Assembly: GCA_014706295.1 (NCBI GenBank)
Contig: JACSVZ010000004.1
Coordinates: 92,320,048-92,384,047 of the forward strand
Length of the DNA stretch: 64,000 nucleotides
Direction of reading: 5' to 3'
DNA from: Lycocorax pyrrhopterus obiensis
Taxonomy: Eukaryota > Chordata > Aves > Passeriformes > Paradisaeidae
Within the stretch, counting starts at the first letter, position 1. Every line of letters starts with the position of its first letter. Positions 51,001 to 62,526 of the stretch are shown in pieces. The notes beneath the pieces were generated by a model that saw only the letters and a program-made list of their open reading frames with translations, did not search any database and was not told where the DNA came from. The position numbers were made by a program, and so were the translations under genes.

Positions 51001-51308
51001 AACAAACTCCAGAAGACACCAGGAATGCAGGTCTATTTGTTGTTCACCATGAAAGTGAGATAGAGACACTGAGCAAGGAAAACAGTGCCTCATGCTTGTT
51101 AGCAGAAGTGATTGAAGGAAACAAAGTTACAAACAGGGAAACAAATCTGAAAATACGAAATGTGAGGGCAATGCAACACAAATTTCTAGTATCTAGGAAA
51201 GGCAAATATTCATTTCTAGTTCTAGTTGCAGCAGTCAGTAGCATAAATGCAGTAATAAAAGAGGTAGGAATTTCCCTCTCTGTGTTTTAAAATGGTCTTG
51301 GGGCCTCA

Positions 51309-51368
51309 GGAAAAAAAAAAACCAAAACAACAAAACAAAAAAATCCAAACCAACAAAAAAAATAAAAA
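51309..51368. repeat. A-rich simple sequence
   Basis: About 60 bp consist almost entirely of A with scattered C (AAAACC and AACAAAA units). It may be an old retroposon poly-A tail, but nothing identifiable precedes it on the + strand. Confidence 0.6.
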
Positions 51369-51899
51369 GTCTACAGCAACTTTATAGCATCTTGAGACCT
51401 TTCAAACTTATTACTTGGTATTAAATGGAAAGCTCCTCCTTGTCAGCTAACAGGAATAGGTGCTTTGCTGTGTCTCTTTTTTTTTCTTTTCTGTGTTTTG
51501 AGGAAATGGCAGAGAGAAAGGCATGTCATTTAAGCCTGTAGGATTTATTTTGTCGTGCGTTCCAATGCCATCCTGGTGCTTGCTTTGATTGTTTCACTTA
51601 AAACAAAACCCTCAGCATTTATTTTGTTAAGCTTTTATTTTTAGTTTGGATGTTTGTTTTTTACTTGCAGCCTTCTGTACACTATGCTTTTCAGAACACA
51701 GTGTAGTACATTGAACAATATCAATATATTATGGGATCTTCAGAGAGAAACTATTGTAACTGAAAGCAAGAAATAATCATAGTAAAGCTGATTAAGATTC
51801 AGGGAAAAACCACTGTGTTACTACCATAGATTTCATGACTGGCATCTTTAAACTTTGAAAAGCCCTGGCTGTTTCTTATCCTGTGTCATTTACACTGAA

Positions 51900-52190
51900 C
51901 TGCTTTCTAGTAAAACCACCTTCCAGCCCAAGTCAGCACAGTGGGGACAGCAGTGCCCCAAAGGTCTCAGTCTTGTGTGCCAGGTAATACGACCACCACT
52001 GGCACATCAGAAGCGTTGGACCAGCTCCTGGGAAAGGATGTCCTGGTGTCAGTCTGCTGGAGCAAGAGAGCAGCTCTGCAGGAAGGGCTTGCTGATCTGG
52101 GCAGACACCCCACTGAGCAGGAGCCAGCTGAGCACATGTTCACTGATGAAGTCCCGTACAAGGGGCTGCATCAGCAATAACATAGTCAAC
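51900..52190. other. GC-richer unidentified block
   Basis: About 290 bp have raised G and C content and an open + frame of 79 codons (51941-52180), plus overlapping ones in other frames. The peptide resembles nothing I know. The block could be an exonised fragment, a retroelement piece or a decayed pseudogene. No splice structure or poly-A supports any of these. Confidence 0.25.
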
Positions 52191-54657
52191 AAGCCAAGGG
52201 GAATGGTTATTCTCATCTATTCTCATCTATTTGTATTCCTGAGGCCACATCTGAGGTAGCTCCCTCTGTGGCCAGTTTTGGTTTTCCTGTGGAAAAGATT
52301 TGTATTTTAAGAAAGTTAGTGAGGAGGCTGGTCTAGAGGACTTGCAGGATCCCTCACACCCTATTTGATTCTGTGCAAATATGCTGTTAATGAAGTGTTA
52401 GATCTCTAGATGAACACTGATTATTATTAACTGTCTTGTAATTGATCACCATATTTTAATAAGATAAAAAACAACAGGAGTTTTAAGTGTAATCCACACT
52501 ATCACCAGCACCATGTTTCAAATGATAAAATATTTGGTAATTTTTATAATAAAAGTATTTTTTAATTTTGATTGCCTGTTTGGGTTGCATCAGCTGTTAA
52601 CTGAGGAGTTCCGCTCTGTGATCTTTCATCAGCCACTTGTGTAACTTTGTGCCACTGGGATAAGGCATTCACATCTTTGTGTGTCTGCTGAAGCTGAGGT
52701 AGTATCGAGGCGCCCTGTGGTTCCATGGAGAGCACATGCTATTGCTTGGCTCTCTTAAATGCTCTGGACTGTCCTCTTGTTGTGTAAGGATTCTAGCATC
52801 TTAGCTTTGATATTTGAACTGGGTATCTGAGCTGGGCATTGTGAATGGCTTCTCTTTGCAGCATTAAATTAAGTCTGTTTCCAGGCTCCACTGTGTATCA
52901 ATGCATAAGGGCTGACAGATTCTCACTGTCTCACTGGGATGTTGAAAAGATCATACCATAAGTCATTTCATTACAGCACTGTTGGGATCTTTGTCAGAAC
53001 CTTAGGTAAAAAGAACAATATGCTTGGGAGGTGATTATTTGACTCAGTTTACTTGAAGACAATAAAAGAATTTTTTTTGTCTTTTCTTTCTTTTTCAAGA
53101 GGTGAAAGAGATTTACTGAAATGAAAGTGACAGAATTGTGCCATTGCCATCAGGTTTTAGTAGTTACCGTGATATTCAATCATGAAGAAAAACAGGCAAT
53201 CACCTGATACATATTTAAGTCTTTAGGCCAAGCATGTTAATTTTTGCAAACAGCAAATGTAATGCTTTACAACACCTTTAAAAGCAAAGAATCTCATATC
53301 TATCTATTCAGATACTTTGTCTTATTTATATTGTGTATGATGGGTAGTTTGTATTACCTTTTCTGGCAAGTATATAGAGTTCAGTATTCATGTTCACCAT
53401 CAAACTCCCTACAAATGACAAAGGTTAGGTTAATAACTTTTTTGTTAAGTCAGGAATGAATAACTGCCCATTAACCTCTATGTGTCATTTTGAATGTTGT
53501 CATATATCATAAATTAAGCAGTAGAGGACTTCACCTTAGATCAGAGAACCCCAGGAAGACTCAGCAACTTCATAGAGCAGTATTCTTGATTCAGTAGTTG
53601 GCTTTCTTCTAGGTCAGTACCAGAAATGAAGCAATATAGCGTATAAGTATAAATATCTAATTTACAGATGTAGAAGGCAGCAGTTATATTCTCCATGTTA
53701 TGTACAAAACAAATATATGCACAATCATTAAGATAATTATAATTGTCTTTCACAATAGTATATAACTAAAATCTAATTCTCCTGGCAATCATAGGCATTT
53801 AAATAATCCGGGTAGCTTTCTGAAGTTTAGTTACTGCAACTATTGTGTGTTTTTTTTTAAATTTAGACCAGTGTACTTCCATGCCACTACTTAATGAGCT
53901 TTTGTTGTTCCTATTGGAAAATATTAAGAGTTAAAAAAGCATATCCCACCAGCATCCAGATGCAGGGGATTTCAGAGGTACATACACAGTGCCTAACATA
54001 CTGCAGATAGTAAGGGAAGGAAAGCATTGGCATTTGCAGAATAAAGTTGCTATAAACACATAAAAATTGCATTAAAAGTTAATAAAATGCCTGTGCCAAT
54101 CCTGTTTTGATAAAAATATTTAAGGCAAACTTTTTAAAGAAGATTCTAAGAACGTTTTTCAAATTCCTATGTCATTAAAGAGCTTAAAATAAATACTGCT
54201 TTGAAGGAAACGTAGAAAAGTATAGGAATCCAAGAAATGAAAGCTAGGGAAGACAGTGCTTTGAAACTTCGTACATTCCCAGTAAATTAAGCCACAATGC
54301 AATAAAGAAAATCAGCATTCTGGTTTTAAAAAAACCTATGTTTTTTCTAAAAGACCTGGTGCATATTTCCTGAATACACTACCTTAAGTTCAATAATTAT
54401 GAACATAATATGTATACCCAGGGGAAGTAAATGATCATCAGCACATGTGTATATTGGTACAGATAAAGTACTTATTGTATCTGTTGCTCTTGGTACTGCC
54501 CTATAATCCTTGGTTTTGTTGCCTTTCTATTGATTGGTAAATTAAACACTCAAAAACTTGTGAAAAGGCATAAAAATCACTTGAACACTGATAAATATTG
54601 GGCAGTTTCAGAAAACTGACATATCTGCCTTTACGGATATATTTCTTCTTACTGCAG

Positions 54658-54787
54658 ATCTAATGCATTTGAAGTGCTGGCACTCGATGGAGTTAGTACT
54701 GGGATACTTCAGTTTTATACAGCCCAGGAGAGTGCTGACTGGCTGAGAGCAATGTCAACTAACATCAGTGATTTGACACTTCAAAAT
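54658..54787 (+). CDS. SNTG2: SNTG2 exon: end of the split PH domain
   Basis: This 130-bp exon follows TTACTGCAG and ends before the donor GTATGT. Its first base completes the Arg codon from the previous exon (AG plus A), and 43 codons follow. It begins SNAFEVLALDGVSTGILQFY and continues TAQESADWLRAMSTNISDLT to LQN. The alternating pattern up to ILQFY gives the last beta strands of the PH fold. ESADWLRAMSTNI is its C-terminal amphipathic helix, with the Trp found at this place in almost all PH domains. With the preceding exon it completes the split PH half that follows the PDZ domain. The residue after the junction Arg is Ser here; mammals have Trp as I remember it. Confidence 0.95.
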
Positions 54788-57700
54788 GTATGTTACTTTC
54801 TGCATATTTTCTTGTTTATGCTATTGTAAAATTATTTCTAGTTTTCAAAGGGTAAAAAACAATTCACACTTAAGATACAATATATAAAATGCTTGTGTAT
54901 GGGGAGGAAAAGGAGAAAGGAAAAAACAGGGAGAGGTTGCCTGATCAAAAGTATCAAGAAGTTTTCAAGGCTTGCAGTGTTAGCGTATAAGAGAGAGCAG
55001 TAGAAAATCAGATTACATTTATAATTTCAAAGACTTTTAGGACAAAATATTTATCCATACTGGTCATTTCACAGAGCTTTAGATGTGACCAAATATTTCA
55101 TTTTCACATTTTTGTAATTAAACTGTGCTTGAAATTAGCATTTGTTGATTTTGAAACAAGCATGTGAAAATTCTGTAGCTAGTGAAGTATGATTTACAGA
55201 GGCTTACTGGGAGACAGTAGTTTTACATCTCTAAGTTGTCTAAGAGTTGATTTATTTAATTATTCCATCTCACTTCCTTCCATAGTATAAAGATGCCTAT
55301 GCTATTTTAAGTTATTCCTGCAAATTAATCAGTAACAATTGCCTTTGCAAGCAGAAGTATTAACTAATCCCTGGAGAAACTGAAAATTACTATTTGGATA
55401 GCACATTTATTATTCCAACAAAGAGCAGCTAAAAATATTGATAATTACAGAATTAACCGTAAAGCTAAATAGGGAACTAAATAATGTACAATTTTGAAAA
55501 TATATTTGTCTTTAAGAAATGGTAAAATTCACTGATGAAAATACAATAGCACAGCTGTCCCTGAAAGAATTTCCTGTGCAGGTTTTTAATCTTTTTTTTC
55601 TCTAGATGTGTTGAGTCTGTAACTTCTTTCATAAATTTTGATTTAGTAGCCTGACTTTAATTTATGCTTTGCACTCTAGACAAACTGTTGCTTAGGTCTC
55701 CAGATTATATTATGTAGAATTTGTATTAGATTTCAACATAAATATTTGGTTAAAACAGAATTAAAATTTAATTTATTTTCCTAGTCTTCAAAAGTTATGT
55801 GAATCACATTTGATCATAATAGTTCATTTATTCCATTAATTCTTTTAAAATATTCAATTGCTTAAGCAATCTCTTTGACAAAATGAAAGATTTTTGCTTA
55901 TGACTTATTCTTTATAAATACTCTGTATTTAGTGACTCACATCATGTACAGGGTATTATTATTTGATAATACTAAGAAAGTGTATGGTAATATTTCTAGA
56001 GCAATTCCAGTTCATAGTTACTAAGCCTTTTTTTTTTTGTTTTTATAGAGAAATTCCCTGAATAAACCCACTCCAAGGATATGAGTGAATAAGAATAAAA
56101 ATAAATGCAGGCAGCTTTTGTTAGTCATAGGGTGCTAGTCTTTTTTTTTTTCAAAGGACTGTGTGCAGTAGCTATGCGTCCTGACATAGTCTCTTCACTG
56201 TGCTGCGACCTGTCGGCAGCAATATTTTATTATAAACTGAGTACTTTCATTAGTCTTCTCCACTATCTATCAATAGTGAATTCTGCCAACAAAGTAGTCC
56301 ATCTGGTGTTCATATAACTGGCTGTTCCCAGGAAGGGCCTGAGAAGCACCAGTCATGATGAATGTCCATGTTTCATGTCCTTAATGAGTTACGAAGTAAA
56401 CTCTATGCAGCTCATATGAGAAGCATGTAAACATTTTGCTTGGACAGTAGCTTTACAGGTTTTGTCAGGTGTGCAGCCTGTGGAACAACTGGAAAGGTGT
56501 GGCCAGAGCATTTTTGTATTATTGATCATCAGAAGGGGAGATGCAGTAGTCAGTGAGAATCCCTTTTGTTGCAAACTGGTTTTAAAACAAGGATTGTGAG
56601 GCTGGAGTACAGCAGAAGCCTGGAGAGCGCAGTGCCTCTGGGCAGCCAGAAAGCAGACCACTGTCCACAGTGCTTAGGGCAGGGCCTTTGAGTTAGGCTT
56701 CTTGAAAGTTCATTTGGAATGCTTTTTATTACCTTAGTCCTATCATTTCAAAAAATGGTTCTTTTCTTATCATACCTCTGACACTGACATTAGGGAATGG
56801 ATCTGTAATTCCTTCAGAGCTTCTTTCTGTTTCTGCACTTTTCTTCTGTGGAGTGTCTCCCTGTTCTCCAGGAGTGAAGATAATCACTACTCAGAAATTG
56901 TTTCAGAAAATTCCTTATCTGGTTATGGATATTTTCATGAGTACTTGCTGACTCTAAGTTCAGTTGTTTCTCCAAATATTTAAACTATTGATTTCCTATT
57001 TGTCCTGTGCCATCATTTCTGTATGGAAATTAGTTACTAGATACATGGTCACAATGGACTTTCTTGCTAATACTGTTGGCATAATGTCAGCATCCTTACC
57101 TGAGCTATTACTAGGTTTTTAAGCAGTTTTTACCATTATTCATGTTTTACTTCTACATGTTTTTACATTTTCTTTTGCAGGTACTTGTTTAATGACTTTA
57201 GCAACTTTTCTTGCACTTTAGTCATTCTTACTTAAACTGTGCCTATTTGTGCTACTCTTATATACATTCTTGTCCTACATATTTGCATAATATTTTGAAT
57301 AATTTATGTTAGAGTTTTAGTACTTAAAGACCTCCTAATGAGGATTAATTGTTTTCGTACAGTGCACGCAATCTTTCCTGTATCACTTTACCCAGATATA
57401 CTTCATTTTTTTATTTTACCCTAATACAGTCATGTTCAGTAGCTCTTTGTCAGATCTCCTGCTGATGCTAGGAGACAGTCCTAATGTAGGTAGTGCAAAA
57501 ATAGCTCTGCCACAATGTGACACTTCTGCTAATGTCAGCCTACTCTTTTGAAGTACTGAAACATCTAACTTCTATACAAAGGCAAGCTCTCTGGGGATCA
57601 AGTGTATAGGAGGAGTCATCTTTCAACAGTGAAGATGTGAGAAGTTGTCACTGCATAGGAATGCTGCCCCTGTATGATAGCATATTTACAGGGTGCTACT

Positions 57701-60199
57701 TGGTAGATGAGAAATAATGGCTCTGGTCCCAGCCTGGAGTTAGTTCTTAAATGACAGAGGAGCATAGGGAATGCTGTAACATGGAGAAAAATGTAAGAGT
57801 GTCTTTTCAGCCCTCACTGCTGGTACATGCTTTGTATGCTGAGCTCAGAAAATCTCCTAGTAACAGTCAGCTTTACAAGCAACATGCATTTACTTTTATT
57901 TCTGAGGACCCTTGCCCCAAATTATTCATCTCTTTGTTCATATTCTGGTTTTTTCACATACTTTTCTACCACCATGAAAATACCCTATCATCTTCCTTTG
58001 TGATTCAATCCCCATTTTCAATGTTCTCAAAGCTCTTTACATTTACCTTTGGCAAAAATAAATAGAGGTGAATGAGCACCTCACATTTATTTCTTTATAC
58101 ATCTCTCTTCTTGCAGAAGGAGGTGCAGTTGAAAAAACTGAGGGAAGAGGGGTAACAGAAACTGGCAGTGAATTTTCCATGATGAAATAAGAAGCACAGG
58201 AAACAAGTTAATCTACATGTACTTCTTACTGCTGCTGTTCTTAATTTCTTCAGCTGAAGGGTTCTTTGCAGTCTGAAGTGACAATGCCGTGATGGTGATG
58301 ATTTTTTAAGAGAAAGGTCTTTGGGATAATTTATATTTCTCTCCCCATTTTTCACCATTCAGATTGACAACTGTTAGATATGTGCAGCTTTTCTCATGGA
58401 TCTTAATTATTTTCTTTGAAATATAGCACTGAACATAAATTTAGTCATAATCAGTAGAAGCACCTAAAGGTAGTTCTGTCAGTTCATTTACATTATAGAG
58501 ATTTGTTTCTTATGTTTCTAACTTTCTCAAGGTTTTGTGTTTTTTCCCAGTATACTCTAAAGGTGTTACATTTTAAAAAAAAATATTCATAAATAAATGA
58601 GTAAGTCATAAGAAGGTAAGAGAACAACTTATGATGCACTTGTTCTACTTTAAACATTATTTATGATTTTTATAAATCATTCCAGCAGTTTCATTGGAGG
58701 ATGGTAGAAACTTAAAATTTTGTATTAAAGTAGGGTTATTCATCCAGATGTCATTTATGCCCATGACAGCTTTTTTAATTGCAAATGTCATAGTCTGTAA
58801 ACCTGCTCTTTTATTTCTTCATGTAAACATTGCAGTCATGTGAAATTTCTGTTGTAATAGAGAGAGATTTATGAAATATGAGCTTTGAACATACATAAAA
58901 AAAAGAAACAAAAGAAGATTGAGAAGGTCTTGCTTTCTTTACACAGCAGAACGTGGGTTACATGTAGATGAAAACAAAATCCTTGTGTATAGGAAGCAGT
59001 ATACAAATTTGACTGCCTCAGTGATTCGACAAACAATTCTATTCCCAGGGTGAGAATGCATAATATTTCTTCACTGCTGCTTTTTGTTGTTTTAAGTGCA
59101 AAAATTTCCAGTTGAAAGTACCACAGTTCAAACTGTAGAGGTTGTAAAGGGAAGTCAGTAAGGGTAGGAACCACGTCCCCTAAGCTTAGCCAAGCAATAA
59201 GCAGCCACATAGGATACCAATACAGCTAGGAAAAAAATAGGTGCCTGTCAAGATCCTTCACACACTCTGTTTTCTGGAAAGAGAATATAGGTATATTATA
59301 TGTGAGATAAATCCCAGCCTGGGAGGTATTTAGATTTAGGTAAATGGTTCAGAATCATTTCTGTTCCTGCCCCGTGTGTATCCATTTAGAACAGAGTATA
59401 GGAATTACAATCTGCTTAATGGTTTCTTTCCCAAGTTGTCTGCAGTCTTTGCAGACCCAGGTTTTTTGTTTTAGTTCCCCTGCTGTCTCCAGCTCCCATT
59501 TCTATGCTGCAGTGCTAAGAGTTCATGCGCTGCCAGCAAGGTAAATGTATGCCATTTGTATTCCTGTCTGTCTGCACCAGCTGTGGAGGCATGTGAAGGG
59601 CACACATGATGCTGGGTGAAGTGAGAAGTTCGTACTTCTCTCCTCAGCCTCACGACATTGGGATGTAATAGAAGCAGCGCTTTCCTCTCCCCACAGATAC
59701 ATCGGGGCTGCAGCCATCCCGCTTTGGATAGGGAATTGCTGTCTGTGCAGTGGACAGCTGTGGAGTCCAAAGCGTTCTTCCCTATTATCCTTACCAATGG
59801 GAAGCTGAGCTCGTTATGAGGATACCATCATGGTGCAGAAAACCTGCATGGCCAGTCTGACACACATTTTTCCAGGCACATCTGAACCCATTTACTTGCA
59901 CTGGTTTGTGCTAGAGTAATCTTGTTATTGAGCATGGTTTTGGATGCTTGAAAGGAAATTATGTTTTCTGTGCGTATAACATGGCTTTTATATAGTTACT
60001 TTGTGTATGTTTTTGTGCCTGAAGCACAGGAGAAAGGTTAGACCTGGGCAGGGTGTATCAGCATTTCTACTGACATTGACGTATTCCAGGTGTCTTTTCA
60101 TTATGACCTGCACAACTGCTCCAGCAGGATTAAGCCCACCACCAAATCAGATTGGTGAGGTCTGCTTCCTTCTGCAACACTGAGCATGTCACCAATTTG

Positions 60200-60790
60200 T
60201 TTTAACCCAGTTACAGAGGGAGGTTCTTGAGTTCCGGCTGGTTTGTTACCGCTGGGGCCCTGAGGGCACCAAGAAGCTCAGCCATCTCTTCTCCCAGCCA
60301 TGCTCCAGGCCAGCTCCGGCACAGTGCAGCCCTGCAGTCAGGGGCCAGGCTGAGGAAGGCATAGCTGTGTGCACGACCTGTGAGGAGCCTTGCTGGGGCC
60401 CCTCTCCCTGCTCAGCAGCTGAATTTCAGTTCCATCCTCATCTTTGCTCCATGCCTGTGCTAAGCTGCAGGTGCCAGCATCTGCAGGCTGTGACCCACCT
60501 CTGTTGTGGTAGTCCCTGCTCCTCCTCTAGGGTGGCAGGGAGCTGGTAGGGTCACTCCAAGAGCCTGGCAGGATCTCTCAACACACTGTCCAAGGTGACA
60601 GCCAGGCCTGGCAGATGCCCCAGGCTCCCAGCAGCTTGGCCACCTCAACCTCAGACCCTCAGTCACTCCCAGCTGTCTGACCCACCAGAACATCTGCACT
60701 GTTTGACTGCACAATTCAGTTTCAAAGGGCTGCAAAAGTGATCGTGTGAGGGAGAAGAGCCCTGATGGCCCATGATGGGTTAGGCCTGAC
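60200..60790. other. GC-rich block, possible retroelement remnant
   Basis: About 590 bp of GC-rich, CpG-poor sequence (GGGGCCCTGAGGGCACC, CCTGGCAGGATCTCTCAACA, GGCAGATGCCCCAGGCTCCC) stand out from the intron. The wording resembles GC-rich segments that recur in passerine genomes, perhaps the 5' part of a LINE or an LTR retroelement. I cannot place it in a family or see its ends. Confidence 0.33.
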
Positions 60791-61042
60791 AAGAGCTCCT
60801 ACAGCCCTGAGCATTGCAATCACCCTCTGTCCCTATAGTCTAGACTCCTGTTGTTATCCTTCCCCTCCACACTGCTTTTTGTCTTGGGGTCCTTTTGTTT
60901 ATGATTATAGACACTTCACTCTGTGCAGGACAATGACTTGTTATTGTCATGTCTTAGGTGCAAGTGTGCGTGTGTGTATAAATCCTACACATCCTGAGGC
61001 CTGTGTCGTTACCATAACACAAAGCCTGTTGGCCCATACAGG

Positions 61043-61569
61043 TGTACTGGGTCTGGCTGGGATGGACATAACTTTCTTCATAGCAGCAGGTGCTGTGTTT
61101 TGTATTTCTGGCTAGAACAGCATTAATAACACACCAGTGTTTTGGTTGGTGCTGAACAGTGCTTGCACAGGATGAAGGCTTTGACTTTTTCCCACTCTGA
61201 CACAGCCCACGCACCTCAGCAAAGGATGGCCAAGGAATTAGGAAGAGACAAGGATGGGACAGCTGACTGAAAGTGGGCAAGGAGATATTCCATACCACTG
61301 TGCTCAGCAATAGAAGTGACATAGTGGACAAAGGAGGTGTGGGTTTGGCTTCCAAGATGGCTGTTGCTTGGAGCCTGCTTGTGGGAGGCAGAGAGTGGTT
61401 GTATTTATATCATTTGTTTTTTCCTTGTTTCTTTCACTTAAGCTCTCTTTATCTTGACTCAGATGTTTTCTTGCTTTTGCTTTTCCTATTCTCTCACCCT
61501 TCCTGCTGGTAGAGGGAAGGGAGTGAGCAGTTATGTGGGTGCTCAGCTACTGGCCAGAGTCAACCCACA
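61043..61569 (+). mobile_element. Solo LTR, ERVL-like family
   Basis: The element starts TGTACTGGGTCTGGCTGGGA and ends CAACCCACA. It aligns along its length with the LTRs at 46151 and 7125, including the AACACACCAGTGTTTTGGTT, TGCTCAGCAATA and GGGAGTGAGCAGTTATGTGG blocks. The flanks ACAGG (61038-61042) and ACAGT (61570-61574) agree at four of five positions, a likely aged target duplication. The TATA-like and polyadenylation sites are both degraded (AATAGAAG; CTTAAG in place of ATTAAA). No internal genes are attached. It has the same orientation as SNTG2. Confidence 0.8.
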
Positions 61570-62487
61570 ACAGTCAATGGCATCACCATTTTTACTGACT
61601 TACATCCACAGATTCCATCTTACAAATCTGGTATGCCCAGGATACAAGCAATAGCCCTCGATTTCTTCTGCTCATTTCCTATGGCAATTGTAGATTTCCC
61701 TGTGCATAGGTGTAGAGTTTTGGTCTTCCGTCACAAACGTTTCATTTCTAATAAAACAGGCTTTTTGACAACAAGGTCCTTTGGAAGTACTCTAGGACAG
61801 TTTTCAGCTTACACATAGCATATAGGGAAGTCTGGTTTTCCACTCGAATCTATTTCTTTCTAGATTTTTATCTACACTTAATAATATTGCACTTTAAAGA
61901 AATGTTACACTTTAAAGAAGGGAATATATGTCAGTGTTTGTCCACCACTCATCTACGCAAACTATGACTGCCACAGAAAAGTCAAAATGAACAAAACTCT
62001 TCATTATCTAAATAAAGAGGAAAAACTTTGTCTTGAAGGGTAAACTAAAAGGAAAGCCCATGCAATTTTTCTTTCATCTTTGAATACATCTTATAGTCTA
62101 TTGTCATAATTTCACGATGACTTAATTACAGAACTCATTTAAGAATCTGCTTAAGCAATTGTTTAACTGAGACCTCAGTGAGATGTCTACAGTACAGTAT
62201 AATATTTTCACTCAGACTGGCATAGTTAAATTCATAAATGCAAATCTTTATGAAGTGTTTAAGGGAAACTCTGATAAAAGGCTTTTGTCTTTCAAATACT
62301 TGATTTTGTAAATTCACTATAATAGTAAAAATCTAGTATTTAAGCACAGAATGGTATCATTTCTTAAAAATAGAATTTGGAAGTATTAATATAGTATTCA
62401 ATAACTAAGTCAAGCAATGCTAATTGCGTCACAAAAACTCTTCAGCATATTAATAACTCTGTATGTTCTTCCATCTCTCTTTTATAG

Positions 62488-62526
62488 ATGAAAATGGCAA
62501 ATAAATGCTGTTCTCCCTCTGACCAG
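62488..62526 (+). CDS. SNTG2: SNTG2 exon: linker towards the second PH domain
   Basis: This 39-bp exon has 13 codons, phase 0 at both ends, between the acceptor CTTTTATAG and the consensus donor GTAAGG. It translates MKMANKCCSPSDQ. The same LQN-MKMANKCCSPSDQ junction occurs in mammalian gamma-2-syntrophin as I remember it, after which the protein continues into the second PH domain. It is the last exon in the window. The Met codon at its start is internal, not an initiation codon. Because the exon is symmetrical and very short, it could be skipped without a frame change. Confidence 0.94.

Larger units (their letters stand above)
44633..54657 (+). other. SNTG2: SNTG2 intron, 10.0 kb
   Basis: The intron runs from GTTTGT to the acceptor TTACTGCAG. 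It contains a solo LTR with intact target duplication (46151-46710), a pair of similar 31-bp segments at 47239 and 48043 within an otherwise unclassified pyrimidine-rich region, an A/C-rich simple tract at 51309-51368, and an unidentified GC-rich block (51900-52190). The remainder is ordinary AT-rich intron. Confidence 0.85.
54788..62487 (+). other. SNTG2: SNTG2 intron, 7.7 kb
   Basis: The intron runs from GTATGT to the acceptor CTTTTATAG. The first 4.5 kb are AT-rich with nothing recognisable. From about 59440 to 61000 the composition becomes markedly GC-rich, including an unidentified block at 60200-60790, and a solo LTR follows at 61043-61569. Short frames near 60300-61300 on both strands are compositional and not genes. 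Confidence 0.85.

Noticed and set aside
57160..57200. Exon-like acceptor TTTCTTTTGCAG before GTACTTG
   Set aside because: The sequence after the acceptor is not open in a frame related to SNTG2, and the flanking exons already join without it.
60300..61300. Overlapping short frames on both strands as a gene cluster
   Set aside because: They follow GC content and LTR sequence, with no recognisable protein.
5183..62526. SNTG1 (gamma-1-syntrophin) as the identity
   Set aside because: The linker and split-PH blocks fit gamma-2 nearly residue for residue, while gamma-1 as I recall it differs at many of these positions.
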